Origin: JALQTD01 sp965657495 | GTDB lineage: Bacteria; Bacteroidota; Bacteroidia; Flavobacteriales_D; Sanyastnellaceae | DNA length: 60,219 nt | Reading direction: 5' to 3' | NCBI GenBank assembly: GCA_965657495.1 | Contig: CBFHPD010000030.1 | Coordinates: forward strand, 1 to 60,219 | Program-made: the position numbers and the translations under genes | The notes under the pieces: model-generated | What the model was told of the DNA's origin: nothing | What the model saw: the letters and a program-made list of their open reading frames with translations, nothing else | Databases searched by the model: none | Shown: in pieces, positions 35,264-43,681 of the stretch | How the letters are laid out: the number at the start of each line of letters is the position of its first letter | Position numbering within the stretch: the stretch's first letter is position 1

Positions 35264-38200
35264 ATGCAACCCAAATCCAGGTCCATGAGAATCTTTATTT
35301 CCTTGATAACCTTGGTCTTAGCCGCAACGGCTTTCGGTCAAGTGTGTCCCACCCAACCCGCTGGTGTTCCCGTTTCTGGATGGACGCAATCGTTCGACGC
35401 GTCGTGGTTTGATGACGCGCCTTATTTGGATGGATTGAATATGCCCGAATTGGGAACCGGCGTTTCGGATGGCAGTTTGGCCATCGCTGAGAACAGTGCC
35501 ATGTCTGCTTTTATTGGTGTCAAGCGCCGTGCGGTCATTGCGCCGAATGACAATTTGCCTTTCATCAATGGGCACTACCAAGCCCTCACAGGTTATTCTC
35601 ACACCAGCTATGACGACCCAACGCCCACGACCTTGATGACGTGGAACTTCATGGTATACATGGACCTGGGGACGTTGACTTTTGCAGACGTGGACGTGCG
35701 CCTCTACTTGGATTTCGATCCGTGCTACGTCAACCAAGCCTCTTCGATGTTCGAACTGGACATGGCGGACCTCATGGCCCTGTCCAACCTTGACCCAGCG
35801 GAGATCAGCGAATTGGCTACGAACCAAAACCTCGCAAGCAATGCGTGGCAGGCGTTTTCGGATGACAACATCCAAGCCGTCGACCCGACTTCGCCTGGAT
35901 ACTACACCATCGCTTTGGCAGTCTACGATGATTGCGGCAACCAAAAGCTGTGGCATGAAGTGAAGGTGGCCGTTGCGCCCACGTTCGCCCCGGACATGGA
36001 CGGCAACGGTTTGGCAGATGCTTCCGAGGTCGGAGGGTGCGCGAACCCTGCTGCATGCAATTTCGACTGCACGGTGACCTCGGATGATGGAAGTTGTGAT
36101 TTCTCGTCCTGCAGCGGCTGCACGATCGTCGATGCGTGCAACTACAACCCCACTGCCACCATCACCGATGCGGCATCGTGCTTGTTCCCCGAGGATATCT
36201 ACGGGACGGACTTGGTGGATTGCGATGGTTCATGCCTCGAAGATGCGGACGGAGATGGGGTGTGCGATGCGGACGAAGTGGTGGGGTGCCAAGAGGCGGG
36301 TGCATGCAATTACAATGCTTCCGCAACGGACGCTGGCACGTGCTCTTACCCTGACACCGGCTACGATTGCGACGGTGTGTGTTTGGATGACGCTGATGGA
36401 GACGGAGTATGCGATGCATTTGAAGTAGGTGGATGCACTGACAGCACTGCTTGCAACTTCAGCGCCTCAGCGACAGAAGACGACGGAAGTTGCGATTTTG
36501 TTTCCTGTGCGGGCTGCACGGTTGAGCAGGCGTGCAACTTCGATGCTGCTGCGCTGATCAGTGTTCAATCATCGTGCATCTTCCCTGTGGATGGCTTTGA
36601 TTGTTCTGGTGATTGCCTCACCGATTCGGATGGGGATGGGGTGTGCGATTTTCAGGAGGTTGGTGGATGCACGGATGCGACTGCCTGCAACTACAGCGCT
36701 GCCGCAACCGACGACAATGGCTCGTGCATCTACGCAGCAACCAACCGCGATTGCAATGGTGCATGCTTGAACGATGCTGATGGAAATGGCATCTGCGATG
36801 AGGAAGAAATCGTTGGCTGCATGGATCAATTTGCGTGCAATTACGATCCTACCGCCACGTCCAATCAAGGGTGCGATACAGTTTCCTGTGCGGGTTGCAC
36901 CGACAACCAAGCGTGCAACTACGATGCTTCAGCAACGATTGCTGATTATGCGTCATGCACCTATGCTGAAGCGCACTTCGATTGCAATGGAGACCCCGTG
37001 AATGACGCGAACGAGAACGGTTTGGCGGACGAACTGGAAAACCCAGGTTGTACGGATGATGAAGCCACGAATTACGATCCATTGGCCAATGTGGACGACG
37101 GTTCCTGCGAGGTCTCCATCACTGGGTGCATCATCCCTGGAACTCCGAATTACGATCCTGCGGCAACCCTACAAGGCACTCCGGTATTGGAAGTATGTGG
37201 ATTGGTTTCGACCGGAGGCGCCCCTGCGCCGTTTTCTGGCGCTTTCTTGATTGGAGGTTGCACGAATCAGGCAGCATGCAACTACGATGCTGCCGCTACC
37301 GAAGACGACGGTTCGTGTGAGTTTGAGTCATGCGTGGGATGCACCAACCCTGCAGCGTGCGATTACGACGAGAACGCGATTTATAACGCAGGTTGTTCGG
37401 ACTTCACGAGCTGCTACGGTTGTACCAACAATGGTGCTGACAACTTTGATCCCGCTGCTACGATCGACGATGGAAGCTGCGTCATCTCGGGATGCACCTC
37501 TGCTGGGGCATGCAACTACGACCCTGATGCCACCGCTTCAGACGACTCGTGTGACTTTACCTCATGCGTTGGGTGTTTGGATGTTGCGGCTTGCAACTAC
37601 GATGCAGCGGCCACGTTGTCAAGTGGTGCGTGCGTATACGCGGAGGGTGCGTGTGACTCGGATAACGATGGTGTTTGCGATGCAGACGAATTACTCGGTT
37701 GTGTAAACGCTGCGGCGTGCAACTACAATGCGGAGGCCACAGAGCCTGATGGAAGCTGCGTCTTTGCCACGGGCTGCGATGTCTGTTCTGGAGCAACGGA
37801 CGGTAGTGGAACGGTGTTGGATGGCGATGCGGATGACAACGGCATTTGCGACAGTGCTGAGGTCACCGGTTGCCTGAATTCATCAGCTTGTAACTTCAAT
37901 CCTGCCGCCACTCAAAGCGATGGATCTTGTGAGTTCGAGTCATGTGTAGGGTGCATGGACGAGGCGGCTTGCAATTACGACGATTCAGCGACGTTGAATG
38001 AACCCATTTCATGCGATTATCCTGAAGCGGAGTACGGTTGTGACGGATTGTGCTTGAGCGATGTGGATGGCGATGGCATCTGTGATGCGTTCGAGGTGTT
38101 GGGCTGCACGGATGATGGCGCTTGCAACTTCACGGCCGAAGCCACAGATGACGATGGTTCCTGCACGTATCCCGAGCCATATCTGGACTGCGATGGGGTT

Positions 38201-38911
38201 TGCTTGGTGGATGAGGACAACGATGGAGTTTGCGATCCCTTGGAGGTGTTGGGCTGCACCAACGATGGCGCATGCAACTACGATCCCTTGGCGACGGAGG
38301 CCGATGGTTCTTGCGAATTCGTGTCCTGTGCAGTTTGTGGTGAGGTAGACGCGTGCAATTATGTGCCAAACAGTCTGGTGCAAGATCACACCCTCTGCAC
38401 CTACCCGCCGGCGGGATACGACGACTGTGATGGGCTCATTTGCACGGACAGCGACGCGGATGGCATTTGTGATTTCGATGAAATTCCGAGCTGCATTGGC
38501 GAGTTCGATGCGCCGTCCATGGACATGGCGGGCGTGGTCGAATTGTCGGATGCACCGGACACATGGTCATCTCTGGAATTGTACGAAAGCACCATTGATG
38601 AGCACGAAGTGACCGTTGAATTTACAGACTACGCGGGGCGTTTAGAAAATGGAGGCTATTCAGTGACACGCGTTTACACTCTGGAAGACGCGTGCACGAA
38701 CACCGCAGAATTTGCTCAGTTGCTCATAGCAGTTGACCAATTAGCAGGTTGCACCGATTCAGCGGCGTCGAACTACGAAGAGGATGCGGTGAACGATGAT
38801 GGCAGCTGTGATTACGTTCCAGTTTGCCCCGCTGATTTGAACGACGACGGCATCATCGGTGCCTCGGACTTGCTGGTGTTGCTCAGTGGTTTTGGCTTGC
38901 CTTGCCAATAA
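35264..38911 (+). CDS. secreted cysteine-rich multi-repeat protein with calcium-type loops
   Basis: A 1215-aa exported protein. Signal peptide ISLITLVLAATAFGQ ends near residue 26. Residues ~27-240 are a unique, unrecognised domain. From ~245 to ~1080 there are about 22 units of the kind GCTD..ACNYDPxATxDDGSC, alternating with about eleven acidic loops such as DADGDGVCDADEV that resemble thrombospondin type 3/EF-hand calcium sites. Then a beta-rich region (~1085-1170), one more repeat, and a dockerin-like end PADLNDDGIIGASDLLVLL. No typical T9SS type A sorting domain is obvious. Probably a large calcium-stabilised surface or released protein; function unknown. The start at 35264 fits the 4-nt promoter spacing; ATG 35285 is an alternative. 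Confidence 0.85.
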   Translation: MQPKSRSMRIFISLITLVLAATAFGQVCPTQPAGVPVSGWTQSFDASWFDDAPYLDGLNMPELGTGVSDGSLAIAENSAMSAFIGVKRRAVIAPNDNLPFINGHYQALTGYSHTSYDDPTPTTLMTWNFMVYMDLGTLTFADVDVRLYLDFDPCYVNQASSMFELDMADLMALSNLDPAEISELATNQNLASNAWQAFSDDNIQAVDPTSPGYYTIALAVYDDCGNQKLWHEVKVAVAPTFAPDMDGNGLADASEVGGCANPAACNFDCTVTSDDGSCDFSSCSGCTIVDACNYNPTATITDAASCLFPEDIYGTDLVDCDGSCLEDADGDGVCDADEVVGCQEAGACNYNASATDAGTCSYPDTGYDCDGVCLDDADGDGVCDAFEVGGCTDSTACNFSASATEDDGSCDFVSCAGCTVEQACNFDAAALISVQSSCIFPVDGFDCSGDCLTDSDGDGVCDFQEVGGCTDATACNYSAAATDDNGSCIYAATNRDCNGACLNDADGNGICDEEEIVGCMDQFACNYDPTATSNQGCDTVSCAGCTDNQACNYDASATIADYASCTYAEAHFDCNGDPVNDANENGLADELENPGCTDDEATNYDPLANVDDGSCEVSITGCIIPGTPNYDPAATLQGTPVLEVCGLVSTGGAPAPFSGAFLIGGCTNQAACNYDAAATEDDGSCEFESCVGCTNPAACDYDENAIYNAGCSDFTSCYGCTNNGADNFDPAATIDDGSCVISGCTSAGACNYDPDATASDDSCDFTSCVGCLDVAACNYDAAATLSSGACVYAEGACDSDNDGVCDADELLGCVNAAACNYNAEATEPDGSCVFATGCDVCSGATDGSGTVLDGDADDNGICDSAEVTGCLNSSACNFNPAATQSDGSCEFESCVGCMDEAACNYDDSATLNEPISCDYPEAEYGCDGLCLSDVDGDGICDAFEVLGCTDDGACNFTAEATDDDGSCTYPEPYLDCDGVCLVDEDNDGVCDPLEVLGCTNDGACNYDPLATEADGSCEFVSCAVCGEVDACNYVPNSLVQDHTLCTYPPAGYDDCDGLICTDSDADGICDFDEIPSCIGEFDAPSMDMAGVVELSDAPDTWSSLELYESTIDEHEVTVEFTDYAGRLENGGYSVTRVYTLEDACTNTAEFAQLLIAVDQLAGCTDSAASNYEEDAVNDDGSCDYVPVCPADLNDDGIIGASDLLVLLSGFGLPCQ
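36027..38811 (+). repeat. tandem protein repeats (GCTD-ACNYDP-DDGSC type)
   Basis: Coding repeats inside the 1215-aa protein: about 22 copies of a ~30-40 residue cysteine unit with ACNY/ACNF cores, interspersed with DxDGDGxCD loops. The copies are degenerate at DNA level, so this is an old protein repeat rather than a recent DNA tandem array. Confidence 0.8.
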
Positions 38912-38931
38912 GGAGCAAACGTGAGGAAAAG

Positions 38932-38962
38932 AAAAGAGAGGCCTTTGGCCTCTCTTTTTTTT
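38932..38962. terminator. bidirectional hairpin terminator
   Basis: Perfect stem AAAGAGAGGCC-TTT-GGCCTCTCTTT with T runs on the plus strand and A runs upstream, so it can end both the repeat-protein transcript and the convergent methyltransferase transcript. It fills most of the 49-bp gap. Confidence 0.8.
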
Positions 38963-39512
38963 ATCCTTTCGGTTCATAAATCCACATGGGAGGAAAATTG
39001 CGCCAAACCAAGCGCGGCCGGGGATGATAAAAATCACGATACGCCCTTTTCATTCCAGCAGGGAAATAAGTGAAGCAACGGTACCGCATGCCGCTTTGGG
39101 TCCTTCGCTTGATTGTTTCGAAAAGCGGGTCCCGCACATCCTGTGGCAGGTTGAACGGTAAACCAGAAATGATCAAATCAATGCGCGGCCACGAGCGCCC
39201 TTCCACCAATTTATCGAGTTGGTGTGCGCTTGCTTGAACAATTTCCATGGCATGGCCAAAGCGCTGTTCGAGGCCAGCGATGTACGAGTCCTCCAACTCA
39301 ATGGCTAAAAGCTTGGCGTCATTCCTCGCGCACCGCACGATGTGCTCAGTAAATACCCCTGTACCCGGACCGAGCTCAACAATGTATTCAACCTCGTCCC
39401 AAGGAATGCCATCCACCATGGCGCGGCAGGCTTCTTGCGAGCTGGGCACGACGCTGGCGTTTCGAAAAGGCGCCTTCAAAAAATTCAGAAAGAATTGCTT
39501 GGTTGAGGGCAA
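38961..39512 (-). CDS. PmtA-like class I SAM methyltransferase
   Basis: A 183-aa protein. The start FFLNFLKAPFRNASVVPSSQEACRAM (in two parts), SAM motif I YIVELGPGTGVFTEHI, acidic loop LLAIELEDSYI and SGLPFNLP resemble phospholipid N-methyltransferases of the PmtA type and the related rRNA adenine dimethylases. Phosphatidylethanolamine methylation is the leading guess; the substrate is not proven by sequence. It follows the TlpA-like gene by 12 bp on the same strand and is probably co-transcribed. Confidence 0.75.
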   Translation of the reverse strand: MPSTKQFFLNFLKAPFRNASVVPSSQEACRAMVDGIPWDEVEYIVELGPGTGVFTEHIVRCARNDAKLLAIELEDSYIAGLEQRFGHAMEIVQASAHQLDKLVEGRSWPRIDLIISGLPFNLPQDVRDPLFETIKRRTQSGMRYRCFTYFPAGMKRAYRDFYHPRPRLVWRNFPPMWIYEPKG

Positions 39513-39524
39513 AAGCGGAGCGGC

Positions 39525-41033
39525 TTACTGTTCGCTATCTTTCAAAATAGGCTGCAGCATTCCGTTCGCTTCCATGTCCTCCAACCGGACCAAAATCTCC
39601 CCGAGCTGCTCTGCACCAATTTGCTTGGCCACCACAACGTGGTTGCGATCCAACAAGAACATTTTCGGTGTCGCGAAGACATCGAACGTGGTCCTGAAAT
39701 TCAAGCTCTCGAGTGTGGTCACGCCATCGCGGATCAAGACGGTTGCACTGTCTTGGTTATTGATGGCGGGGTTATCCGATACGTGCACCCACTCGTCAAG
39801 TCCTTGCTTCTCCACAAACTTCTGCCAAGGCTCGGGCTCGAAGTCGTTGCCGATGGCGAAGATGGAAAGCCCCTTGGACTTCCACTCCTCGTAAAGTTCT
39901 TGGATTTTCGGCAACTCCTGTTTGCAATGTCCGCAGGTGCTCTCCCAAATCACGACCACGGTGTACTTGCTGTCAATGTCGTACAAGCTCTTCCAGGTCT
40001 GCTGGTCCAGACCGGGCAAGGTGATGTTGGGAACGCGGTTGCCGCAAAGGGTCGGGGCCAATTCCTGCGCGCGGTCCAAGATCTTGGTCAGCTGGTCATC
40101 GTTCAGCCAAGTCGCGTCCCCCCGGCGGTAATACCGGTCAACCAGCTCCACAAAGACCTTGTCCATGCACATGATTGCAGAGGATTCGGCATTGAACGTG
40201 GCAAAATGCAGGATGTACTTGAACATCTCATCGTTGCCCCGTGCTTGCTCCACCAACTTGACCACTTCAGTGAGCACGGTGTCCGGTGCTTGAGGAATGA
40301 CCTGGTTCAGGTATTGGTCCAAAATCCGGTTGAAGCTGCCATCGTGCACGAGCCGTGGATCGGAAAAGTCAACCCGCTTCCAGTAGCTGTCGCGGTACAT
40401 GCGATAACGCAATTCATCCGCGTTGCTGATGCCATTCATTTCGGGAATCTCCGGCTCGACCAGCATGTTCAAGTACTTGGCAAACAGGTAGTCGGGGTAA
40501 GCGGCGATGATGCGCCGTTGTTCAGCCTCAACGTCTTCTCCAAATGCCATCAAGGTCTCCCGAGCAGCACCCGCATCCGCCTCGCTTGCAGTGCTGTCGC
40601 GCAACACGGCCTCGAGGGGGGCAGCCTCTTCACGCTTGTCTTGCAAAAACTTCAAGTAGTCATAGAAGATTTCATTTTCCGGGCTTTCAACCACTTCAAT
40701 GAAGGCGGACGGTTGGGCTGCCTTCGTCTTGATGTGAATGTCTTCGTCCACTGCCAAAAACTCGAAGAACTTGGGCCCAGGTATGACGGCCGCAAACTTG
40801 CCGCATTGCTCATACAGCCTTCCCTCGAAAACCACTTTTCCACGTGCATCGCTGATGGCCGTGTCCGCGTAAAACATTTTCTCTCCGTAATAATTCGCCA
40901 AAAAGACGGTGTCATTGCTCAGTCCCTCGATCTCCAACGTGATGGTGTAATCGGGTGATTGTGCCGTCAATTGGCAAGACGTTGCCGCGGTCAGCATGAT
41001 CAGGAAGGCAAAGGAGGCAAAACGCATGTTCAT
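39525..41033 (-). CDS. TlpA-like thioredoxin-fold lipoprotein with DUF4369/DUF5106-type N-terminus
   Basis: A 502-aa exported protein. The N-terminus FASFAFLIMLTAATSC has a hydrophobic core and a Cys fitting a lipobox, so it is likely a lipoprotein. Residues ~25-300 form a DUF4369/DUF5106-like region common in Bacteroidota; the C-terminal ~150 residues are a thioredoxin fold with the redox motif STCGHCKQELP (CGHC) and TPKMFLLDRNH (cis-Pro loop). It probably acts as a periplasmic disulfide reductase/thiol exchange protein. ATG 41033 or 41027 is the start; the frame to 41129 is rejected because a -7-like box lies within it. Confidence 0.85.
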   Translation of the reverse strand: MNMRFASFAFLIMLTAATSCQLTAQSPDYTITLEIEGLSNDTVFLANYYGEKMFYADTAISDARGKVVFEGRLYEQCGKFAAVIPGPKFFEFLAVDEDIHIKTKAAQPSAFIEVVESPENEIFYDYLKFLQDKREEAAPLEAVLRDSTASEADAGAARETLMAFGEDVEAEQRRIIAAYPDYLFAKYLNMLVEPEIPEMNGISNADELRYRMYRDSYWKRVDFSDPRLVHDGSFNRILDQYLNQVIPQAPDTVLTEVVKLVEQARGNDEMFKYILHFATFNAESSAIMCMDKVFVELVDRYYRRGDATWLNDDQLTKILDRAQELAPTLCGNRVPNITLPGLDQQTWKSLYDIDSKYTVVVIWESTCGHCKQELPKIQELYEEWKSKGLSIFAIGNDFEPEPWQKFVEKQGLDEWVHVSDNPAINNQDSATVLIRDGVTTLESLNFRTTFDVFATPKMFLLDRNHVVVAKQIGAEQLGEILVRLEDMEANGMLQPILKDSEQ

Positions 41034-41056
41034 ATTGGAAGTTGAGTTAGCTGCGC

Positions 41057-41064
41057 CGAATTTA
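41057..41064 (-). promoter_or_regulatory. -7-like box (TAAATTCG) of the TlpA-like operon
   Basis: TTCG variant of the -7 box, 23 nt before the ATG at 41033 on the minus strand. Confidence 0.4.
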
Positions 41065-41129
41065 CGCAGCTGAAGCAGGAGAGTTACAAGAACTTTCCCA
41101 ACGATTTCGAATTCCAGGATGCTGGGCAT

Positions 41130-41158
41130 GAAAAAAGGGCACCGATAGGTGCCCTTAA
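41130..41158 (-). terminator. rho-independent terminator after the T9SS gene at 41181
   Basis: Minus-strand hairpin AAGGGCACC-TATC-GGTGCCCTT followed by a T run (A run at 41131-41136). Confidence 0.85.
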
Positions 41159-41180
41159 AAGTCGATTGTCCGTGGTCGAA

Positions 41181-42080
41181 TCAGTGGCTGATGACGAGGC
41201 GCTGCATGGTGCGGCGCTCACCTTCCGTCAACTCAATGAAGTAAATGCCGTCCACCAAGTTCAAGTCGATTTGGGCACCGCGGTTCAAGCCCGAGATCAA
41301 CTCCTCGTGCACCAAACGGCCGTTCAAGCCCAAGATGCGCACCCATGCCTGTTCTACATTGCCCATCAGCATGATGGAGTTGGTGGCGGGGTTGGGGCCA
41401 AACGCCAATTCCAACTCCGGCGTGACATCAGCCGTACCCAACGTGAACGTTGCAGCGTCGATGGCAATGTCGTCCAAGAACCAATTGCCCACAGCAGTTG
41501 CCGTACCGGTTCCGAAGAAATTCACCCCTCCAAAGTCGCTATCAAAGGTCCAGGCGCCTGCCCAAACATCGTTGATGTAAATCTGGATGAAATCGTTGTC
41601 CAAGTCCACTTCATGCGTCAATTCAAACCATTCATCCACTGGGTAGGTGCCCGAAGTGATGGTGTTTTCGTCCATGATGTATTCGAATGTGCCGTCTTCC
41701 GCAAAGAAGGCTTCAAACGCCCATCCAACGCCGGGCACCGTGTTTTCTTGAACGTTGTAGTAGCCGGCGTAATTCGCGGGGATCTTCATGAACCAGCTGC
41801 ATTCATAACTGCCGGATGCCAAACCTGCCACCATCACCACGTCCATCGGGCCGGTTTGCCCGATGATGTTCAATGAATTCGAACCGGTGTGCGCCTCCGC
41901 GCTTGTGATGAGCCCATCTTCATCCGTACCGCTGGTCGCTTCTCCACTCCAAGTGACCCAAACGGGGTTGTCAACAGTCACGTAATCGCCTGCAGCGTAG
42001 CCTTCGAATCCCTCGCTGTACAGCTGGGAGAATGCGGTTGAGGCCAACAACAAGCCTCCAAACAGTAAAGGTGTTTTCAT
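41181..42080 (-). CDS. secreted concanavalin-A-like protein with T9SS type A sorting domain
   Basis: A 299-aa exported protein. Signal peptide LLFGGLLLASTAFSQ ends near residue 19. The body (~22-210) starts YSEGFEGYAAGDYV and continues with jelly-roll-like strands (SNSLNIIG, FELTHEVDLDNDFIQIYIND, NWFLDDIAI), resembling MAM/ConA-like domains of Bacteroidota. The C-terminus has FGPNPATNSIML and VRILGLNGRLVHEE then GIYFIELTEGERRTMQRLVI, a clear type A sorting domain. Substrate or ligand unknown. A frame to 42155 is longer but the signal peptide fixes ATG 42080. It has its own terminator. Confidence 0.87.
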   Translation of the reverse strand: MKTPLLFGGLLLASTAFSQLYSEGFEGYAAGDYVTVDNPVWVTWSGEATSGTDEDGLITSAEAHTGSNSLNIIGQTGPMDVVMVAGLASGSYECSWFMKIPANYAGYYNVQENTVPGVGWAFEAFFAEDGTFEYIMDENTITSGTYPVDEWFELTHEVDLDNDFIQIYINDVWAGAWTFDSDFGGVNFFGTGTATAVGNWFLDDIAIDAATFTLGTADVTPELELAFGPNPATNSIMLMGNVEQAWVRILGLNGRLVHEELISGLNRGAQIDLNLVDGIYFIELTEGERRTMQRLVISH

Positions 42081-42224
42081 CTGATGAATATTTTGATTGT
42101 CAAGATACGAAAATCGTTTGGGTTGCCGTTCGGTTCCTTGCTGAATTGGATACAATGTGTGTTAATGGCGATGAACGGCGCTGAAGGACACACGAAGGCA
42201 TGGAGGGGCGCCGGCCGGAACACC

Positions 42225-42232
42225 TAACTTCG
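42225..42232 (+). promoter_or_regulatory. -7-like box (TAACTTCG) of the DUF2797 gene
   Basis: TTCG variant of TAnnTTTG, exactly 4 nt before the ATG at 42237 (spacer CGGC). Confidence 0.5.
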
Positions 42233-42236
42233 CGGC

Positions 42237-43061
42237 ATGAATTGGGAGGGGAATTTGCGGAAATTGCACATTGCGCCCGGTGCGCACGGTGTGCTGTCCT
42301 ACAACTTGGCCGGGGCGGACGTCTTGGAACCGTTGCCTGCACTGGATTTGTCCGATCAATTGGGACAGCAGGTTCGGCTGGATTTTAAAGGCCAAATCCA
42401 CTGCGCAGCCACCGGCAAGCGCATCAAAAAAACCTATGGCGACGGGCTCAGTTTTTCAGCTTGGCAAGTGGCGCCGCAGGCGGTGGAAAGCGTCATCCGC
42501 CCGGAGTTGAGCCGCATCCACGAGGGCATCGCCTTGCGGGACCGTGATTGGGAGGAGGCGCATCACAACGTGCCGCATTGGGTGTATTTGTCCCAAACGA
42601 GCACGATCAAGGTGGGCGTCACGGGGGCACACACTGGTCGGCGGCGTTGGTACGATCAAGGTGCCATCGCGGGCACCGTGTTGTGCATTGCACCGCACCG
42701 GGGACTGGCTGGTGAGATGGAGGTGTTGTTGAAGGAATTGTTCGCGGACAAATCGGCCTACCGGGCCATGATTTTGGCCCAAACACCGGACGTGGAGGCC
42801 CTGGAAGAGGCGAGGGAAGAGGCATTCGATCACCTGGGCACGGCGTTCGAGGATTACATGCAATTCGATGCGCCGGTTGAAACCATGCAGTACCCGCATC
42901 TGGAGCTTCCAGCTAAAGTGCGGTCAGTGCGTTTGGACAAGCAGCCGGTGGTGGAAGGGCGCGTGGTCGGGCTGAAAGGGCAGTACCTTGTTTTTGACAC
43001 CGGCGAGATCCTGAATGTGCGGAGCCACATTGGCTACCGCGTGCGCATCGCGGTCAGTTGA
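42237..43061 (+). CDS. DUF2797 domain-containing protein
   Basis: A 274-aa soluble protein. Recognisable family segments are the early CAATGKRIKKTYGDG (Cys plus basic residues), YLSQTSTIKVGVTGAHTGRRRWYDQGAIAG in two parts, and GLKGQYLVFDTGEILNVRSHIGY at the end. The middle KVGVTG stretch resembles GIY-YIG-like or nucleotide-handling folds only weakly. DUF2797 has no established function. It converges with yqgE with an 8-bp overlap and its promoter box predicts a leaderless mRNA. Confidence 0.82.
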   Translation: MNWEGNLRKLHIAPGAHGVLSYNLAGADVLEPLPALDLSDQLGQQVRLDFKGQIHCAATGKRIKKTYGDGLSFSAWQVAPQAVESVIRPELSRIHEGIALRDRDWEEAHHNVPHWVYLSQTSTIKVGVTGAHTGRRRWYDQGAIAGTVLCIAPHRGLAGEMEVLLKELFADKSAYRAMILAQTPDVEALEEAREEAFDHLGTAFEDYMQFDAPVETMQYPHLELPAKVRSVRLDKQPVVEGRVVGLKGQYLVFDTGEILNVRSHIGYRVRIAVS

Positions 43062-43635
43062 CCGACGGGTCCGACGGGGTGTTGGCGATGTGCGCATATT
43101 CATCCCCCAGACCGGCCACTAGGTGTTTCCAAAGGTCTTCCTCGGCCAATGAGGTGTCCATCAACAAAGAGCGCTGCGTGCGGGTGACAAACCAGGAACG
43201 GCTCTTGATTTCGTCCATGAGTTGGTTGCCCGTCCAGCCGGCGTAACCGATGAAGAACCGGATTTCATGCTGCTCAAGGGATTTGGCCCGGAGCGCGGCG
43301 AGGACTTGTTCGAACGCGCCACCCATGTGCACGCCGTCCACCACTTCAATGCTTTCCGGGATGATGTCTGGCCGGGTGTGCAAGTAATACAGGCTTGCGC
43401 TTTTTACGGGGCCGCCGACGGAAAGCCGGGTTTCCACCTCGGGGAAATCATCCATGAGGTCGTTCATCTCCAAGGCGATGAAGTTGTTGAGGACAAACCC
43501 GAACGTCCCTTCCTCGTTGTGCTCACAAATCAAGACTGCCTTGCGCCCGAAGTAGGGGTCATCGAGGAACGGCTCGGACAAGAGGACGTCTCCGACTTGG
43601 GGCTGGGCATCTGTTGGGGGCATAAAACGCATCAT
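43054..43635 (-). CDS. YqgE/AlgH family protein
   Basis: A 193-aa protein of the YqgE/AlgH family: VGDVLLSEPFLDDPYFGRKAVLICEHNEEGTFGFVLN in two parts is the conserved N-terminus, then SVGGPVKSASLYYLH and FFIGYAGWTGNQLMDEI. The family was once linked to alginate transcription control but its molecular role is unsettled. The frame is open to 43884, antisense to the M14 peptidase gene; start ATG 43635 (MMRFMPPT) follows a -7-like box, with ATG 43632 and 43623 as alternatives. Divergent from the M14 peptidase with 46 bp between starts. Confidence 0.9.
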   Translation of the reverse strand: MMRFMPPTDAQPQVGDVLLSEPFLDDPYFGRKAVLICEHNEEGTFGFVLNNFIALEMNDLMDDFPEVETRLSVGGPVKSASLYYLHTRPDIIPESIEVVDGVHMGGAFEQVLAALRAKSLEQHEIRFFIGYAGWTGNQLMDEIKSRSWFVTRTQRSLLMDTSLAEEDLWKHLVAGLGDEYAHIANTPSDPSVN

Positions 43636-43640
43636 TGCCG

Positions 43641-43648
43641 CAAAGTTC
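43641..43648 (-). promoter_or_regulatory. -7-like box (GAACTTTG) of the yqgE-like gene
   Basis: One mismatch to TAnnTTTG; 5 nt before the ATG at 43635 on the minus strand. Confidence 0.4.
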
Positions 43649-43681
43649 CGACTTTTGGGCCATACCACGAAACCCCTTGCC

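Noticed and set aside
36027..38811. CRISPR array or DNA satellite
   Set aside because: The periodic pattern is a degenerate protein repeat in one open frame, without identical DNA repeats or unique spacers.
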